From assembly GCA_036656795.1 (NCBI GenBank), contig JAVXHR010000006.1:41431-105430 (forward strand): 64,000 nucleotides of DNA. Direction: 5' to 3'. A program made the translations under genes and the position numbers. Position 1 is the first letter of the stretch. Each line of letters starts with the position of its first letter. The notes under the pieces were generated by a model. The model saw nothing but the letters and a program-made list of their open reading frames with translations. It had not been told where the DNA came from and made no database searches. Positions 25,243-35,240 of the stretch are shown here, one piece after another. The DNA is from CAUPWF01 sp036656795. Its GTDB lineage: Bacteria; Bacillota; Clostridia; Lachnospirales; Lachnospiraceae.

Positions 25243-25962
25243 ATGAACATAGCACTTATCATGGCGGGTGGATTGGGACAGACCTTGTTGCAAGACATTC
25301 CAAAACAATTCTTAAATGTATTCGATAAGCCAATTATCGTATATGCATTAGAGGCATTTCAAAAGCATCCACAGATTGATCAGATTGTAATCTCTTGTTT
25401 AGATGGTTGGCAGGAGATGTGCAAAGCATATGCAAGACAGTTTGGAATTACGAAACTGGAATTGATAGTAACAGGTGGTATAGATGGACAAACATCAGTA
25501 CATAAAGGCGTGGATAAGATAAAAGAATGGTGCAATGATGATGATATGATTGTAATACACGATGCAATTCGTCCGATGATTACTCAGGAAATTATACAGG
25601 ATTGCATTGACACTTGTAAGAAATATAACTCCGGAGTTGCAGCTATTCGCAGTCAGGAACCGGTTATTAAAAGTAGAGATGGTATCAAGGGTAATGAAAG
25701 TTTGGAACGAACAGAAATCATGAAGATACAGACACCACAAGCATACCCTTGTAAGAAACTTTTAAGAGTATATAAAGAAGCAGAGCAAAGAGGTATTACA
25801 GGAGCAATCTATGTGAATACTATTATGACTGCACTTGGGGAAGATGTATATTTCTCCAAAGGCTCTGACAAGAATCTTAAGATATTAACGTTAGATGATT
25901 TAGATATCTTCAAGGCGTTGTGCATGACGGAACATGAAGAATGGATTAAAAAGGGTAGGTAA
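25243..25962 (+). CDS. IspD-like cytidylyltransferase paralogue with altered signature Arg
   Basis: This 239-residue paralogue keeps K21 (IPKQF), VIHDAIRPMIT, ERTEIMKIQTPQAY and GSDKNLK, but the signature AGGxGxRM reads AGGLGQTLL: the arginine that contacts the CTP phosphates is threonine at residue 14. The DNA still shares long identical stretches with the first copy (both encode EAFQKHP), so this is a tandem duplication. ATG 25243 is 9 bp after AAGGCGG. The stop overlaps the next start (TAATG). It may have new specificity, or be a non-catalytic partner. Confidence 0.82.
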   Translation: MNIALIMAGGLGQTLLQDIPKQFLNVFDKPIIVYALEAFQKHPQIDQIVISCLDGWQEMCKAYARQFGITKLELIVTGGIDGQTSVHKGVDKIKEWCNDDDMIVIHDAIRPMITQEIIQDCIDTCKKYNSGVAAIRSQEPVIKSRDGIKGNESLERTEIMKIQTPQAYPCKKLLRVYKEAEQRGITGAIYVNTIMTALGEDVYFSKGSDKNLKILTLDDLDIFKALCMTEHEEWIKKGR

Positions 25963-27035
25963 TGAAGATGCAATTATATCATATTCCACAATACAGAAAA
26001 GACTTGGCGTGTACATATGATTCTGTGATTTCATTAGAAAAATTACGAGGAAGTAGCATTCTTGTGACAGGGGCAACGGGACTTGTTGGATCTTATATCG
26101 TTGATTTCTTATTATACTGTAATGAAATTCATGGATTTGCATGTGAGATATATGCGGCTTGTAGAAATGAGATGAAGTTTAAAAAGCGATTCTTGGGGGA
26201 AGATGATGAAAAGCCCCAGCTGCATTTTTGGGCATATGATTTGGACCAACCGGTTACATCTAAGGTTCGGGTAGATTATGTAATACATGCAGCAGGGAAT
26301 GCTTATCCAGCTGCATTTATGAAAGAACCTGTGAAGACGCTTACACAATCGGTAGACGGAACAAGTGAGTTGTTGTTTTACTGCAATCAGAATGAAGTTA
26401 CACGTTTCTTATTGGTGTCAAGTGGGGAAGTGTATGGGAAGACATTGGATCATATAAAAGAATTCAAAGAAGATGAAAGCGGCTATATTGACAGTATGCA
26501 ATTACGGTCTTGTTATCCATTAGGAAAACGGGCAGCAGAGAATCTATGTGTATCTTTTCAAAAACAATATGGACTTCAAACAATTATAGTACGACTTTGT
26601 CATACATATGGACCAACTGCCTCCACAGAAGATAATAGAGTTTCTCAAACATTTGTAAGAGATGTATTAGATGGAAGAGATATAAAGATGACAAGTAAGG
26701 GAGAACAGATGCGTTCTTGGTGTTATGTAGCAGATGCAGTCAGTGGCATCTTGACAGCATTACTTTGTGGAGATCCGGGACAAGCATATAATGTTGGAAC
26801 ACCAATTTCCATAGGAACGATTAGGGAACTGGCAGAGATAGTGGCTAAACTGGGAGGCAGAAATGTTCAATTCCAATTGCCAAAGCAAGAAGAAAAAAGC
26901 AGATTTAATCCTATGGAATTGGCAGTATTGTCATCAGAAAAGTTAGAAGCACTGGGGTGGCATGGAAGATACTCTTTGGAAGAAGGCTTGTGTAGTGTAT
27001 TGGAATGTGGAACATGGGAAAAGAGACACAAATAA
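25962..27035 (+). CDS. Extended SDR, NAD-dependent NDP-sugar epimerase/dehydratase
   Basis: This 357-residue protein has TGATGLVG at residues 36-43, the catalytic Y185-x3-K189 (CYPLGKRAAE), SSGEVYGKT, and a C-terminal substrate domain with WHGRYSLEEGL. Length and motifs fit NDP-sugar epimerase/dehydratases or decarboxylases. Directly coupled to the second IspD-like gene (TAATG overlap), it likely acts on a CDP- or UDP-linked sugar. Its 3' end runs into a 14-bp tandem repeat. Confidence 0.83.
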   Translation: MKMQLYHIPQYRKDLACTYDSVISLEKLRGSSILVTGATGLVGSYIVDFLLYCNEIHGFACEIYAACRNEMKFKKRFLGEDDEKPQLHFWAYDLDQPVTSKVRVDYVIHAAGNAYPAAFMKEPVKTLTQSVDGTSELLFYCNQNEVTRFLLVSSGEVYGKTLDHIKEFKEDESGYIDSMQLRSCYPLGKRAAENLCVSFQKQYGLQTIIVRLCHTYGPTASTEDNRVSQTFVRDVLDGRDIKMTSKGEQMRSWCYVADAVSGILTALLCGDPGQAYNVGTPISIGTIRELAEIVAKLGGRNVQFQLPKQEEKSRFNPMELAVLSSEKLEALGWHGRYSLEEGLCSVLECGTWEKRHK

Positions 27036-27070
27036 AGAGACACAGATAAAGAGACACGGATAAAGAGAAC
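27020..27070 (+). repeat. 14-bp tandem repeat, about 3.6 copies
   Basis: The unit AAAGAGACACA(A/G)AT-like recurs with a 14-bp period starting at 27020, 27034, 27048 and 27062 (last copy partial). It begins in the last codons of the SDR gene and covers most of the 78-bp gap to the next gene. The period is not a multiple of three, so it is not a protein repeat; replication slippage is the likely origin. Confidence 0.85.
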
Positions 27071-27113
27071 ATGGACGCAATCACATTAGCAGAAAAATAA
27101 CCAGGAGATGCAA

Positions 27114-28538
27114 ATGAGTGACAAACAGAAAAAAAAGAAAATTGTATTATTTGGAGCAGGTTCTTATGTAATGCTTTATGACATACTTCTAGAATTTTTA
27201 GATTTCGAGTTATATGCTTACGTAGACAATGATGTGAATAAACATGGGAAATTATTGCATGGATATCAAATTATGGCACCAGACATATTGTATCATTTTG
27301 ACGGAGATATTGTGATATCGTGTCCATTTGAAGAACAGATTAAAGTACAATTAGCTGAAATGAATATTAAGAATCCAATTATTGATATATGTAGTTTAGA
27401 GAATATAAAAAAGGCATTGTCATATGCATGTCAAGAATTTGCATCTGCTAAACAAATTAAAATGCATAAAAATCCGAAATCCATTATATTTGATGTTATG
27501 GGTGGGACCGGCTGGGGTGGAACTGAGGTGTGGTCTTATCAGATGGCTGAAATGTTAGCATCCCCCCAATTGGATATTTCTATATATGGAGCATCAGAAC
27601 AAATCAGAACAAAATCGACACAGGAACAGTATGTGAAAAGATTTTCAGTCAACGATTCAAAACCACGAGAGATTATAGAATGTATGATTCAAGATTTAAT
27701 GCAAAAATTACCTTGTATTATTATTAATAATTTCTCCGGTTATGTGATTTTTGCAGCTCTGGTTATAAAACATTTCTATCCAAATCAAGTGAAAATCATT
27801 TCTGTAGTCCACAATGATATGAGGTATTTATTTGATAAACATGTTATTTGGCGTGATGAAGTCAATTCCTTTTTTTGCGTAAGTGAAAAAATCAGAACAG
27901 AACTTATGGTACAGTATAAAATCCCCCAAAATACACTTTTTTTCAAAGAAAGTCCGATTGTCTGTGATACTGCGTTCAAGAAAGTATACTCAATGTCAAT
28001 AATGCCTATTCGGATAGGATATGGTGCAAGGTTGGATTGTGGACAAAAACGTGCAGATTTATTCCCGGTATTGATTCAAGAACTAGAACGGTTGGGGATT
28101 TTGTATAGACTGGAAATTGCAGGTAACGGAGATTGTTATAATTTAATACAAGAATATATCAATAAGCATAGATTGGAAGACAAGGTGTTTTTGTTAGGAC
28201 GTTTGAAGGGGGAAGATATGCCGGAATTTTGGGCACGACAAGATGTTTATTTGAATTTTTCGGAATATGAGGGAACCAGTTTAGCAATGCTGCAAGCGAT
28301 GGCATATGGTTGTGTTCCTGTGGTTACAAAAGTCAGTGGTGTGGAAGAGTTTGTTACTGAAAATTATAATGGATATGTATGCGAAGTGGGTAAACTGGAC
28401 CAAATTGCATTGGGGATAGCAAGGCTGGAAAAAAACCGAACATATCTTATGAAATATGGAGATATCTGCAGGGAAATTATACGGAAACGGTGCAATTGGA
28501 ACAGCTATATGCAATATTGGAAAGAACTGTTAAGATGA
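27114..28538 (+). CDS. GT-B glycosyltransferase (GT4-like) with N-terminal Rossmann module
   Basis: This 474-residue protein starts with KKIVLFGAGSYVMLYDILLEFLDFELYAYVDND-type residues, part of the GAG Rossmann module seen across the island, followed by a GT-B fold: GGTGWGGTEVWSYQMAEML (donor-side glycine-rich start near residue 130), RLDCGQKRADLFP and EYEGTSLAMLQAMAYGCVPVV (GT4 donor-site motif). It transfers a sugar from an NDP-sugar. I start at ATG 27114 because AGGAG lies 6 bp upstream, while ATG 27108 would abut it. Confidence 0.85.
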   Translation: MSDKQKKKKIVLFGAGSYVMLYDILLEFLDFELYAYVDNDVNKHGKLLHGYQIMAPDILYHFDGDIVISCPFEEQIKVQLAEMNIKNPIIDICSLENIKKALSYACQEFASAKQIKMHKNPKSIIFDVMGGTGWGGTEVWSYQMAEMLASPQLDISIYGASEQIRTKSTQEQYVKRFSVNDSKPREIIECMIQDLMQKLPCIIINNFSGYVIFAALVIKHFYPNQVKIISVVHNDMRYLFDKHVIWRDEVNSFFCVSEKIRTELMVQYKIPQNTLFFKESPIVCDTAFKKVYSMSIMPIRIGYGARLDCGQKRADLFPVLIQELERLGILYRLEIAGNGDCYNLIQEYINKHRLEDKVFLLGRLKGEDMPEFWARQDVYLNFSEYEGTSLAMLQAMAYGCVPVVTKVSGVEEFVTENYNGYVCEVGKLDQIALGIARLEKNRTYLMKYGDICREIIRKRCNWNSYMQYWKELLR

Positions 28539-28546
28539 GGTGAAAA

Positions 28547-30550
28547 ATGAAAAGTCAGTCAATACAGAGGTTATGTATTATTCATATGAAAGACAATACA
28601 GACATCATAGATAACTACATGTATTTTTTGCTGGAAAGTTTGCAGCCCTTTGTGGACAAGTTTATGATTTTTTGTGGCACAAAAGTAAGAAACTTTGATT
28701 TGGAGAGGTTAGCGAAATATACACATGGAGACGTTCCCGGTCGTTATGATAATGTGAATCCGAGTGATATTAAGCAATATAGTAATGTTCTCTTAATAGA
28801 TGACAGTTTTTTTGGCCCGCTGTATACATTGGTTGAGATGTTTGAAGAAATGGGGCATAGACAAGTTGATTATTGGGGAGTTACACAGAGTCCGGAAACA
28901 ATTGACATAGATGGAAGGTGTCATTGTTCCGAGCTGCATTCCTATTTTCTGATGTTAAATGAAACAGCACTTGCCAATTCAGATGTCTTAACTTTGTTAT
29001 GTGAGAAAATACAAGAGCAATCCATTGCTGATCAATTAATTCATTGCTTAAAAGCTACAAAGCTACATTGGGAAAGTTATATTGATACATCTTGTTATGA
29101 AGTGGAAGCAAAAGAAAAAAATATTGACCCAAGTTTATTATTGTCATATGAATTAGTGAAATTAAAACGATGTCCATTTATTACCAAAGATAGTTTATTA
29201 TATACAAGTTATGTCGATTCAACCGGAGAAAATGCCAGAAATGCGTTGGATTTTATAAATGAAAAACTTGATTATGATTGTAAGTTAATATGGCAATCTC
29301 TTTTAAGAGAGTATAATGTTTTAGATATAAAAGAAGCGTTACATTTGGAATATATTTTCCCATGGAAGATAGAAAAGACAAAAGAACACCCATATAATCA
29401 AATTAAAGCGGCTGTAATTGTACATCTATATTATATGGAGATGTTGGAAGATTGTTTTTCTTACATAGGCCAGATTCCAAAAGAAATAGATATTTATATA
29501 ACTACATCGAGTGAAGCGTTAAAAGCTAGAATCGAAAACTTAATTAGAAAAAACAATATGCAACAGTGTCATGTCTTACTGAAAGAAAATAGGGGCAGAG
29601 ATGTTAGTGCATTACTGGTTGCATGCAAAGATATACTTTTGAAATATGACTATCTTTGTTTTGTACATGATAAAAAAAGTGATTCTTATTTAAAATCCAT
29701 GACAAGCGGAAAGTCTTATATGTACGGGACATGGGAGAATACAATTAAAAGTCATGCGTATGTTCACAATGTGATTCAATGTTTTGAAGATAATCCTTGT
29801 CTGGGATTTTTGACACCACCGGAACCCTATCAAGATGTGTTGTTGGGAAATCTTGGGAGAAGTTGGGCCGGCAGTTTTTCAATTACACAAAATTTAGCCC
29901 AGCAATTAGATTTGAGATGCAACTTAGAACCCGAAAAACCACCAATTGCCGTTTCTACTACATTTTGGTGTCGCACAAAAGCGTTGTATCCATTGTTTAA
30001 ACATATATTTCAATATACAGATTTTCAAAAAGAACCAATGAATGTAGAAGGCACAATTAGTCATGCGATTGAACGTATATTCCCATACGTAGCACAAAGT
30101 GAAGGCTATTATACCGGGATAATGATGAATAGTGATTATGCATCATTACGTGGGACAGCATTACAGGCACTTCTTGTAAAAACATTAGATGCATTACGAA
30201 AAGAGCATATTGTTTTAGATATACGTGATGTGGATAGGTTAGAAGAACATACGGAAACCCTACTTCGATTTGTAAAACATTATGCTAAGATTTATATCTA
30301 TGGAGCAGGTAATTATGGTCATATATGTGCAAATGCTATTATAAAGCATGGACAGAGATTTGATGGTTATATTGTGTCAGATGGTGAGATGAAAAATAGT
30401 GATATAACAGGTACTCCGGTATATTATATCTCAGAAATACATGAGCCGCCGGAATCGTGTGGAATTGTAGTAGCAATGAATGTTCGGTACCAGAAAGACG
30501 TAACTCCGAAGTTGGAAAGGTTGGGATTTCGGAATAGATATTATATTTGA
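28547..30550 (+). CDS. RgpF-like rhamnan synthesis protein with C-terminal Rossmann module
   Basis: This 667-residue protein has an N-terminal helical region with LLIDDSFFGPLYTL, then an RgpF/PF05045-type core (VIVHLYYMEMLEDCF, LKENRGRDVSALLVA, FVHDKKSDSYL, LGFLTPPEPYQDVLLGNLG, SHAIERIFPYVAQSEGYYTG). Residues about 583-667 add the module with IYGAGNYGHICANAI and VSDGEMKNSDITGTPV. RgpF proteins act in rhamnose-polymer assembly. It is tandemly duplicated with the next gene. Confidence 0.83.
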   Translation: MKSQSIQRLCIIHMKDNTDIIDNYMYFLLESLQPFVDKFMIFCGTKVRNFDLERLAKYTHGDVPGRYDNVNPSDIKQYSNVLLIDDSFFGPLYTLVEMFEEMGHRQVDYWGVTQSPETIDIDGRCHCSELHSYFLMLNETALANSDVLTLLCEKIQEQSIADQLIHCLKATKLHWESYIDTSCYEVEAKEKNIDPSLLLSYELVKLKRCPFITKDSLLYTSYVDSTGENARNALDFINEKLDYDCKLIWQSLLREYNVLDIKEALHLEYIFPWKIEKTKEHPYNQIKAAVIVHLYYMEMLEDCFSYIGQIPKEIDIYITTSSEALKARIENLIRKNNMQQCHVLLKENRGRDVSALLVACKDILLKYDYLCFVHDKKSDSYLKSMTSGKSYMYGTWENTIKSHAYVHNVIQCFEDNPCLGFLTPPEPYQDVLLGNLGRSWAGSFSITQNLAQQLDLRCNLEPEKPPIAVSTTFWCRTKALYPLFKHIFQYTDFQKEPMNVEGTISHAIERIFPYVAQSEGYYTGIMMNSDYASLRGTALQALLVKTLDALRKEHIVLDIRDVDRLEEHTETLLRFVKHYAKIYIYGAGNYGHICANAIIKHGQRFDGYIVSDGEMKNSDITGTPVYYISEIHEPPESCGIVVAMNVRYQKDVTPKLERLGFRNRYYI

Positions 30551-30580
30551 GAATCTTAATAAAAAGTGAGGATATGGATA

Positions 30581-32476
30581 ATGCAAAGTGAAAAAAGCAC
30601 ATTGGGAATTTTATTTCTGGAAAACAATCCTAAAATCATTGATGATTATATATTTTTTCTATTGGATAATCTAAAAAATTGTGTAGATAAATGGATTGTT
30701 ATCTCATCAAATGTAATAGAAAAAAAATATGTGAAGCACTTATTACAATTTTCGGCAGATATCTATTATCCAATGATAGAACAGGGAAAAGAAATCGATA
30801 CTTTATTGGAAAAATATGAACAGTATTTATTAATAGATGATAGTTGTTTTGGACCAATGTATTCAATAAAAAGTCTGTTACAAGAATTTATAACACAAGC
30901 AACAGATTATTGGGAACTGGTTCCGCTGCACTTAGTTATTATTAAAAATAAACACGAATTGTCTATACGGCAACATTTCATGACAATTAAGTATATAAAA
31001 AAAGGGATAATACAAACAATACTTCAAAGATTGAATGAAATGAATTTGAAAGCAACGAGTAAATTTATTAAAGAAGGTGTTGCTAATAAAATAGATCCGT
31101 TTGTATGCGAAGAAATCTTTATGGAATCAGACTTAAACACATCTTCATGTGAAGTGGCGCGTGAGACCCTTGAAGCTATTGAACACGATACAGATTACAA
31201 CACAAAACTTATTTGGGATCACCTGTTGCGTATGTATAATGTACAAGAAATTAAAAATGCATTGCACTTAGAATATATAGTTCCATGGAACTATTTTTGT
31301 GGAAGTGTAGAAAAGATAAAAAAAACAAAAGTGGCAATTATTTTTCATTTGCATTACGAGGATTTAATGGACGAAAGCTTTATGCATCTAGACAAAATAC
31401 CTAGATTTATGGATGTATACATCACAACAACAAACAAGCACATAAAACAGAAAGCAGAAAAACATATATTATCAGAAAAGAGGACTCATTGGTCTGTCTT
31501 ATGGAAAGAAAATAGAGGAAGAGATGTCAGTGCCCTTTTAGTTGCTTGTCATGAGATACTGATGAAATATGAATTTCTTTGTTTTGTACATGATAAAAAA
31601 AGCGCTTCGTATTTAAAAAAAGAGAGTGAATCAAAATCTTTTCAGTATAATATATTTGAAAATACAGTGAAAAGTGAAGACTATATGTACAATGTCTTGC
31701 AATGTTTTATAGATAATCCACGATTAGGGGTTTTAACCCCTCCGGAACCTTATTATGCTTCGTTATTAGGAAATCTTGGTGCATCTTGGGGCAGATGTTT
31801 TGAGGTGACTAAAAATTTGGCTAAGCAACTGCAGTTAGATTGCAAATTAGAAGAGGAAAAACTTCCAATTACTATTTCCACTACATTCTGGTGTAGAACA
31901 GTAGCTATGCGACCATTGTTTGAACATCAATTTCAATACGAAGACTTTCCAGAAGAACCTATGGCATCAGATGGAACATTTAGTCATGCTATAGAGCGTA
32001 TTTTACCATATGTGGCACAGCATGAACGATATTATACAGGAGTTATAATGAATAATGATTATGCATCTCTTCGTGGAAATGGATTGCAGATGTTGTTGAT
32101 AGAAGCGTTAAACGAATTGAGAAAAGATGGGATTATTCTTTTACCAAAAGATGTGAAAGAATACCGTACAAAAAATAGGAATCTTATAGAATTTTGTAAA
32201 AAATATAAATATGTCTATATTTATGGTGCAGGAGATTACGGAAAAAGGTGTTCGGATATTTTGGATAGCTATCAACAATGTTTTCAAGGTTACATTGTGT
32301 CTGATGGGAGAAGAGATAAAAAGGTGATAAATGGGCATAGGGTTTTTGAACTATCCGAAATCGAAAATCATGTTGAAGAATGTGGAATTATTTTGGCATT
32401 GAATTATGGAAATTGTAAAGAAGTGCAGAGTGTCATAGAACAAAAGGGCTATATACATAGATATAATATGTTTTAA
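30581..32476 (+). CDS. RgpF-like paralogue with C-terminal Rossmann module
   Basis: This 631-residue protein parallels the preceding gene through the core (IIFHLHYEDLMDESF, WKENRGRDVSALLVA, FVHDKKSASYL, LGVLTPPEPYYASLLGNLG, SHAIERILPYVAQHERYYTG) and ends with the module IYGAGDYGKRCSDIL from about residue 544. It is more AT-rich and more divergent at the N-terminus. ATG 30581 follows TGAGGA by 8 bp; the in-frame GTG at 30566 has no site of its own. Confidence 0.83.
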   Translation: MQSEKSTLGILFLENNPKIIDDYIFFLLDNLKNCVDKWIVISSNVIEKKYVKHLLQFSADIYYPMIEQGKEIDTLLEKYEQYLLIDDSCFGPMYSIKSLLQEFITQATDYWELVPLHLVIIKNKHELSIRQHFMTIKYIKKGIIQTILQRLNEMNLKATSKFIKEGVANKIDPFVCEEIFMESDLNTSSCEVARETLEAIEHDTDYNTKLIWDHLLRMYNVQEIKNALHLEYIVPWNYFCGSVEKIKKTKVAIIFHLHYEDLMDESFMHLDKIPRFMDVYITTTNKHIKQKAEKHILSEKRTHWSVLWKENRGRDVSALLVACHEILMKYEFLCFVHDKKSASYLKKESESKSFQYNIFENTVKSEDYMYNVLQCFIDNPRLGVLTPPEPYYASLLGNLGASWGRCFEVTKNLAKQLQLDCKLEEEKLPITISTTFWCRTVAMRPLFEHQFQYEDFPEEPMASDGTFSHAIERILPYVAQHERYYTGVIMNNDYASLRGNGLQMLLIEALNELRKDGIILLPKDVKEYRTKNRNLIEFCKKYKYVYIYGAGDYGKRCSDILDSYQQCFQGYIVSDGRRDKKVINGHRVFELSEIENHVEECGIILALNYGNCKEVQSVIEQKGYIHRYNMF

Positions 32477-32505
32477 ATTGAAATGACTTATTCGAGGTGA
32501 ATGAG

Positions 32506-33972
32506 GTGAAAAAAACAAAAGAAAAAAAACAAAAAAGAATACTATTGGCGATAAATGGATTGAGTTATACCGGAGCTCCAAGAGCTGTGTTAAATATGTG
32601 CATAGTGTTATTAAAAAACGATTTTTATGTAGAGGTATGGAGTTGGTATAGTGGATTATTTGAAAAAGAATTTAAAAAAATTGGAGTGACTCCACATATT
32701 ATTCATCCAAAGAGATTCGAAGACAGAGAGATAAAAAAACAGATATTCTCATTTGATATGATTATTGCCCATACAATTTGTACCCATGAAATTGTTCAGT
32801 TATATCAAGAAAGGATTCCTATCATTTGGTACATTCATGAGTCAAAAGCTCTTTTGGAAAATCTTTTGAACAATTATGAACGAGCATTGACTTTTAAACA
32901 AGCGAATAACATATATGTGGTAAGCGAATATATCCAACAATATATGCGTGAAGAATTTGGATTGTATGCAGAGGTTTTACATAATTATGTAGAAGACCAA
33001 TATACGGAGACGGTACATCAAGTAAAAAAGAAAAATAATAAAAAAATTAACTTTTTAGCACTTGGGAGCATTGTAAACAACAAGGCATATGACGTATTTA
33101 TTCATGCCTATACCAGAATGGATAAAGAATATCAAGAAAAATGCGAGCTGCATTTTGCAGGCGCAGCCTTCGATAGTATGTATTGTAGAGAACTTTTATT
33201 AGAAATAGAATCCTATCATAATATTCATTATGATGGCGAAATGACAGATAGAGAAAAACTTTTAAAATTAATTGACAAATCAGATGTCATAGTGGTTGCT
33301 TCTAGAGATGAATCTTGCTCCTTAGTGGCATTAGAAGCTGGAATGATGAAAAAGCCAATTATAGTAAGTGAAAACGTAGGTGCCAAATACATGATAGATC
33401 AAGAAAATGGTTGGATTGTGTCAACAGGAAGTGTTGAAGATCTAAGGAAAGTCTATCAAGATATTATAGATAATCAAGAACAATTAGATGAAAAAGGTGA
33501 AAAATCCAGACAACATTACTTGGCAACATCGACATTGGAAATATATGAAAACAATTTATTGATGGAAATTAAAAGATATATGCCGACACATAAGTCTTTA
33601 TATGCAATACAACATGCAACAAAAAAAATAAAGTGTTTATACAATCGAAAAAGAGCAGAATATCCGTTTTCAACAGAATATATAAAAAAGAATAGTGCAA
33701 TTATTGTATATGGTGCAGGAGTTTCAGGGAGAGAATGGTATTTCTATTTGAAAAAGATACATTCTTGTAAAGTAAAGTTATGGGTGGATAAAAACTTTAA
33801 AAACATGGAATCACCCGTTGTATCACCAGATGAAATTCTTCATTGTAAATTTGATTTTATTTTAATAGCTGTTAATGATGAGACACTATATAGTGAAATT
33901 AAAATAGATTTAATAAATATGGGAGTGCCATTAGAACAGATTAAATGGGCGAAATCAATTGCAGTATTTTAA
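32506..33972 (+). CDS. GT4-like glycosyltransferase with C-terminal Rossmann module
   Basis: This 488-residue protein begins with a Lys-rich stretch, then LLAINGLSYTGAPRAVLNMC (acceptor-side motif), GSIVNNKAYDVFIHAY, and the donor-site block SRDESCSLVALEAGMMKKPIIVSENVGA. From about residue 399 it adds the module IIVYGAGVSGREWYFYLKK and LWVDKNFKN. I chose GTG 32506 because GAGG lies 8 bp upstream; GTG 32497 is possible. Sugar and acceptor are unknown. Confidence 0.85.
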   Translation: MKKTKEKKQKRILLAINGLSYTGAPRAVLNMCIVLLKNDFYVEVWSWYSGLFEKEFKKIGVTPHIIHPKRFEDREIKKQIFSFDMIIAHTICTHEIVQLYQERIPIIWYIHESKALLENLLNNYERALTFKQANNIYVVSEYIQQYMREEFGLYAEVLHNYVEDQYTETVHQVKKKNNKKINFLALGSIVNNKAYDVFIHAYTRMDKEYQEKCELHFAGAAFDSMYCRELLLEIESYHNIHYDGEMTDREKLLKLIDKSDVIVVASRDESCSLVALEAGMMKKPIIVSENVGAKYMIDQENGWIVSTGSVEDLRKVYQDIIDNQEQLDEKGEKSRQHYLATSTLEIYENNLLMEIKRYMPTHKSLYAIQHATKKIKCLYNRKRAEYPFSTEYIKKNSAIIVYGAGVSGREWYFYLKKIHSCKVKLWVDKNFKNMESPVVSPDEILHCKFDFILIAVNDETLYSEIKIDLINMGVPLEQIKWAKSIAVF

Positions 33973-33983
33973 GGAGAGAACCT

Positions 33984-35210
33984 ATGAAAATAGCAAAAGT
34001 TTCAATTATTATACCGGTATATAACGGCGAAAATTATTTAAAACAAGCAATTGAAAGTGCGGTGAATCAAACATATCCAAATTGTGAAGTGCTTGTAATT
34101 AATGATGGGTCATATGATGATGGACATACAGAGGACATTGCATTATCTTTTGGAGATAAGATAAAATATTTTTACAAACAAAACGGAGGCGTTGCTTCCG
34201 CGTTGAATTTAGGAATAGAAAAGATGACAGGTGATTATTTTTCATGGCTTTCACATGATGATATCTATTATGAAGATAAAATAGAACGGCAGATGCAGGC
34301 ATTATCTCAAACGGATAATGAAAAAACCATTGTATATGGTAATTACACAGTACAAGAACAAGAAACAAATGAAAGGTTTGATGTGAGACTGGATAAAACA
34401 TATAAACAGTCGGATTTGGAAAATGGATTGTTTGCTGTGTGGATGTCAATGATAACAGGTTGTTCTTTATTGATTCACAAAAGTCATTTCGCTAAATATG
34501 GAAATTTTAATGAACAATTAAAATCTACACAAGATTATGATATGTGGTTTAGACTGTTTCAGAAAGAAAACTTGATTTTTATTAACCAACCATTACTTAT
34601 TGTTAGGATTCATAAAGAACAGGGAAGCCAGACAACAAACGATTATGAAGAGGAACGCAAAGAGTTATTTGATTATTATTTAAGACAATTAAATAAAGCA
34701 CAGATAAAAAAAGCATTTGGTAGTGAATATAAATTTTATTCCATACTTTTGGATCATTTTATAATTGCAAGGCTATACGCAAACATTGAAACAGTGAAAA
34801 AAAGAATGGAAAAATTAAAGCAACCAGATGAAGTGAATAGTGAAGTGAAAGAGTTAGTGAATACATTGCAGGGATATTTCGGCAAAAAAGTAAAAGAATA
34901 CTATATCTTTGGAAGTGGAAATAATGGTAAAAAATTAAGAGAGCGATTATTACTTCGTGGAATTAAAATAAACGGATTTATTGATAATGATGAAAAAAAG
35001 TGGGGAAAAATAATTGATGGTGTGATATGTGAATCGTTTGAGAAGGTAAATAAACAAACTACCGGAATTATTATTGCAGTCCAAAAATATGAAAAAATTC
35101 AAGAACAATTAGATAAAGCAAAATTTAAAAACTATATATTAGAATCTTTATTAGAGCCAAAATTAATTTATACCGGAATTAAAAGAGAGTTTTTGGAAAT
35201 AAGAAGCTAG
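33984..35210 (+). CDS. GT2 glycosyltransferase with C-terminal Rossmann module
   Basis: This 408-residue GT-A enzyme has the GT2 start VSIIIPVYNGENYLKQAIESA, NDGS, the metal-site-like SWLSHDDIY and the acceptor motif STQDYDMWFRLF. From about residue 305 the module YYIFGSGNNGKKLRERL and GFIDNDEKKWGKIIDGV follows. ATG 33984 has AAGGAGAG upstream. Start of the gene overlaps nothing; the prior gene ends 11 bp before. Confidence 0.88.
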   Translation: MKIAKVSIIIPVYNGENYLKQAIESAVNQTYPNCEVLVINDGSYDDGHTEDIALSFGDKIKYFYKQNGGVASALNLGIEKMTGDYFSWLSHDDIYYEDKIERQMQALSQTDNEKTIVYGNYTVQEQETNERFDVRLDKTYKQSDLENGLFAVWMSMITGCSLLIHKSHFAKYGNFNEQLKSTQDYDMWFRLFQKENLIFINQPLLIVRIHKEQGSQTTNDYEEERKELFDYYLRQLNKAQIKKAFGSEYKFYSILLDHFIIARLYANIETVKKRMEKLKQPDEVNSEVKELVNTLQGYFGKKVKEYYIFGSGNNGKKLRERLLLRGIKINGFIDNDEKKWGKIIDGVICESFEKVNKQTTGIIIAVQKYEKIQEQLDKAKFKNYILESLLEPKLIYTGIKREFLEIRS

Positions 35211-35240
35211 ACGAATAAAAAGAACGGTAGGTGGATAAAT

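Noticed and set aside
27020..27070. CRISPR-like array
   Set aside because: The units are 14 bp, contiguous and without spacers; this is a simple tandem repeat.
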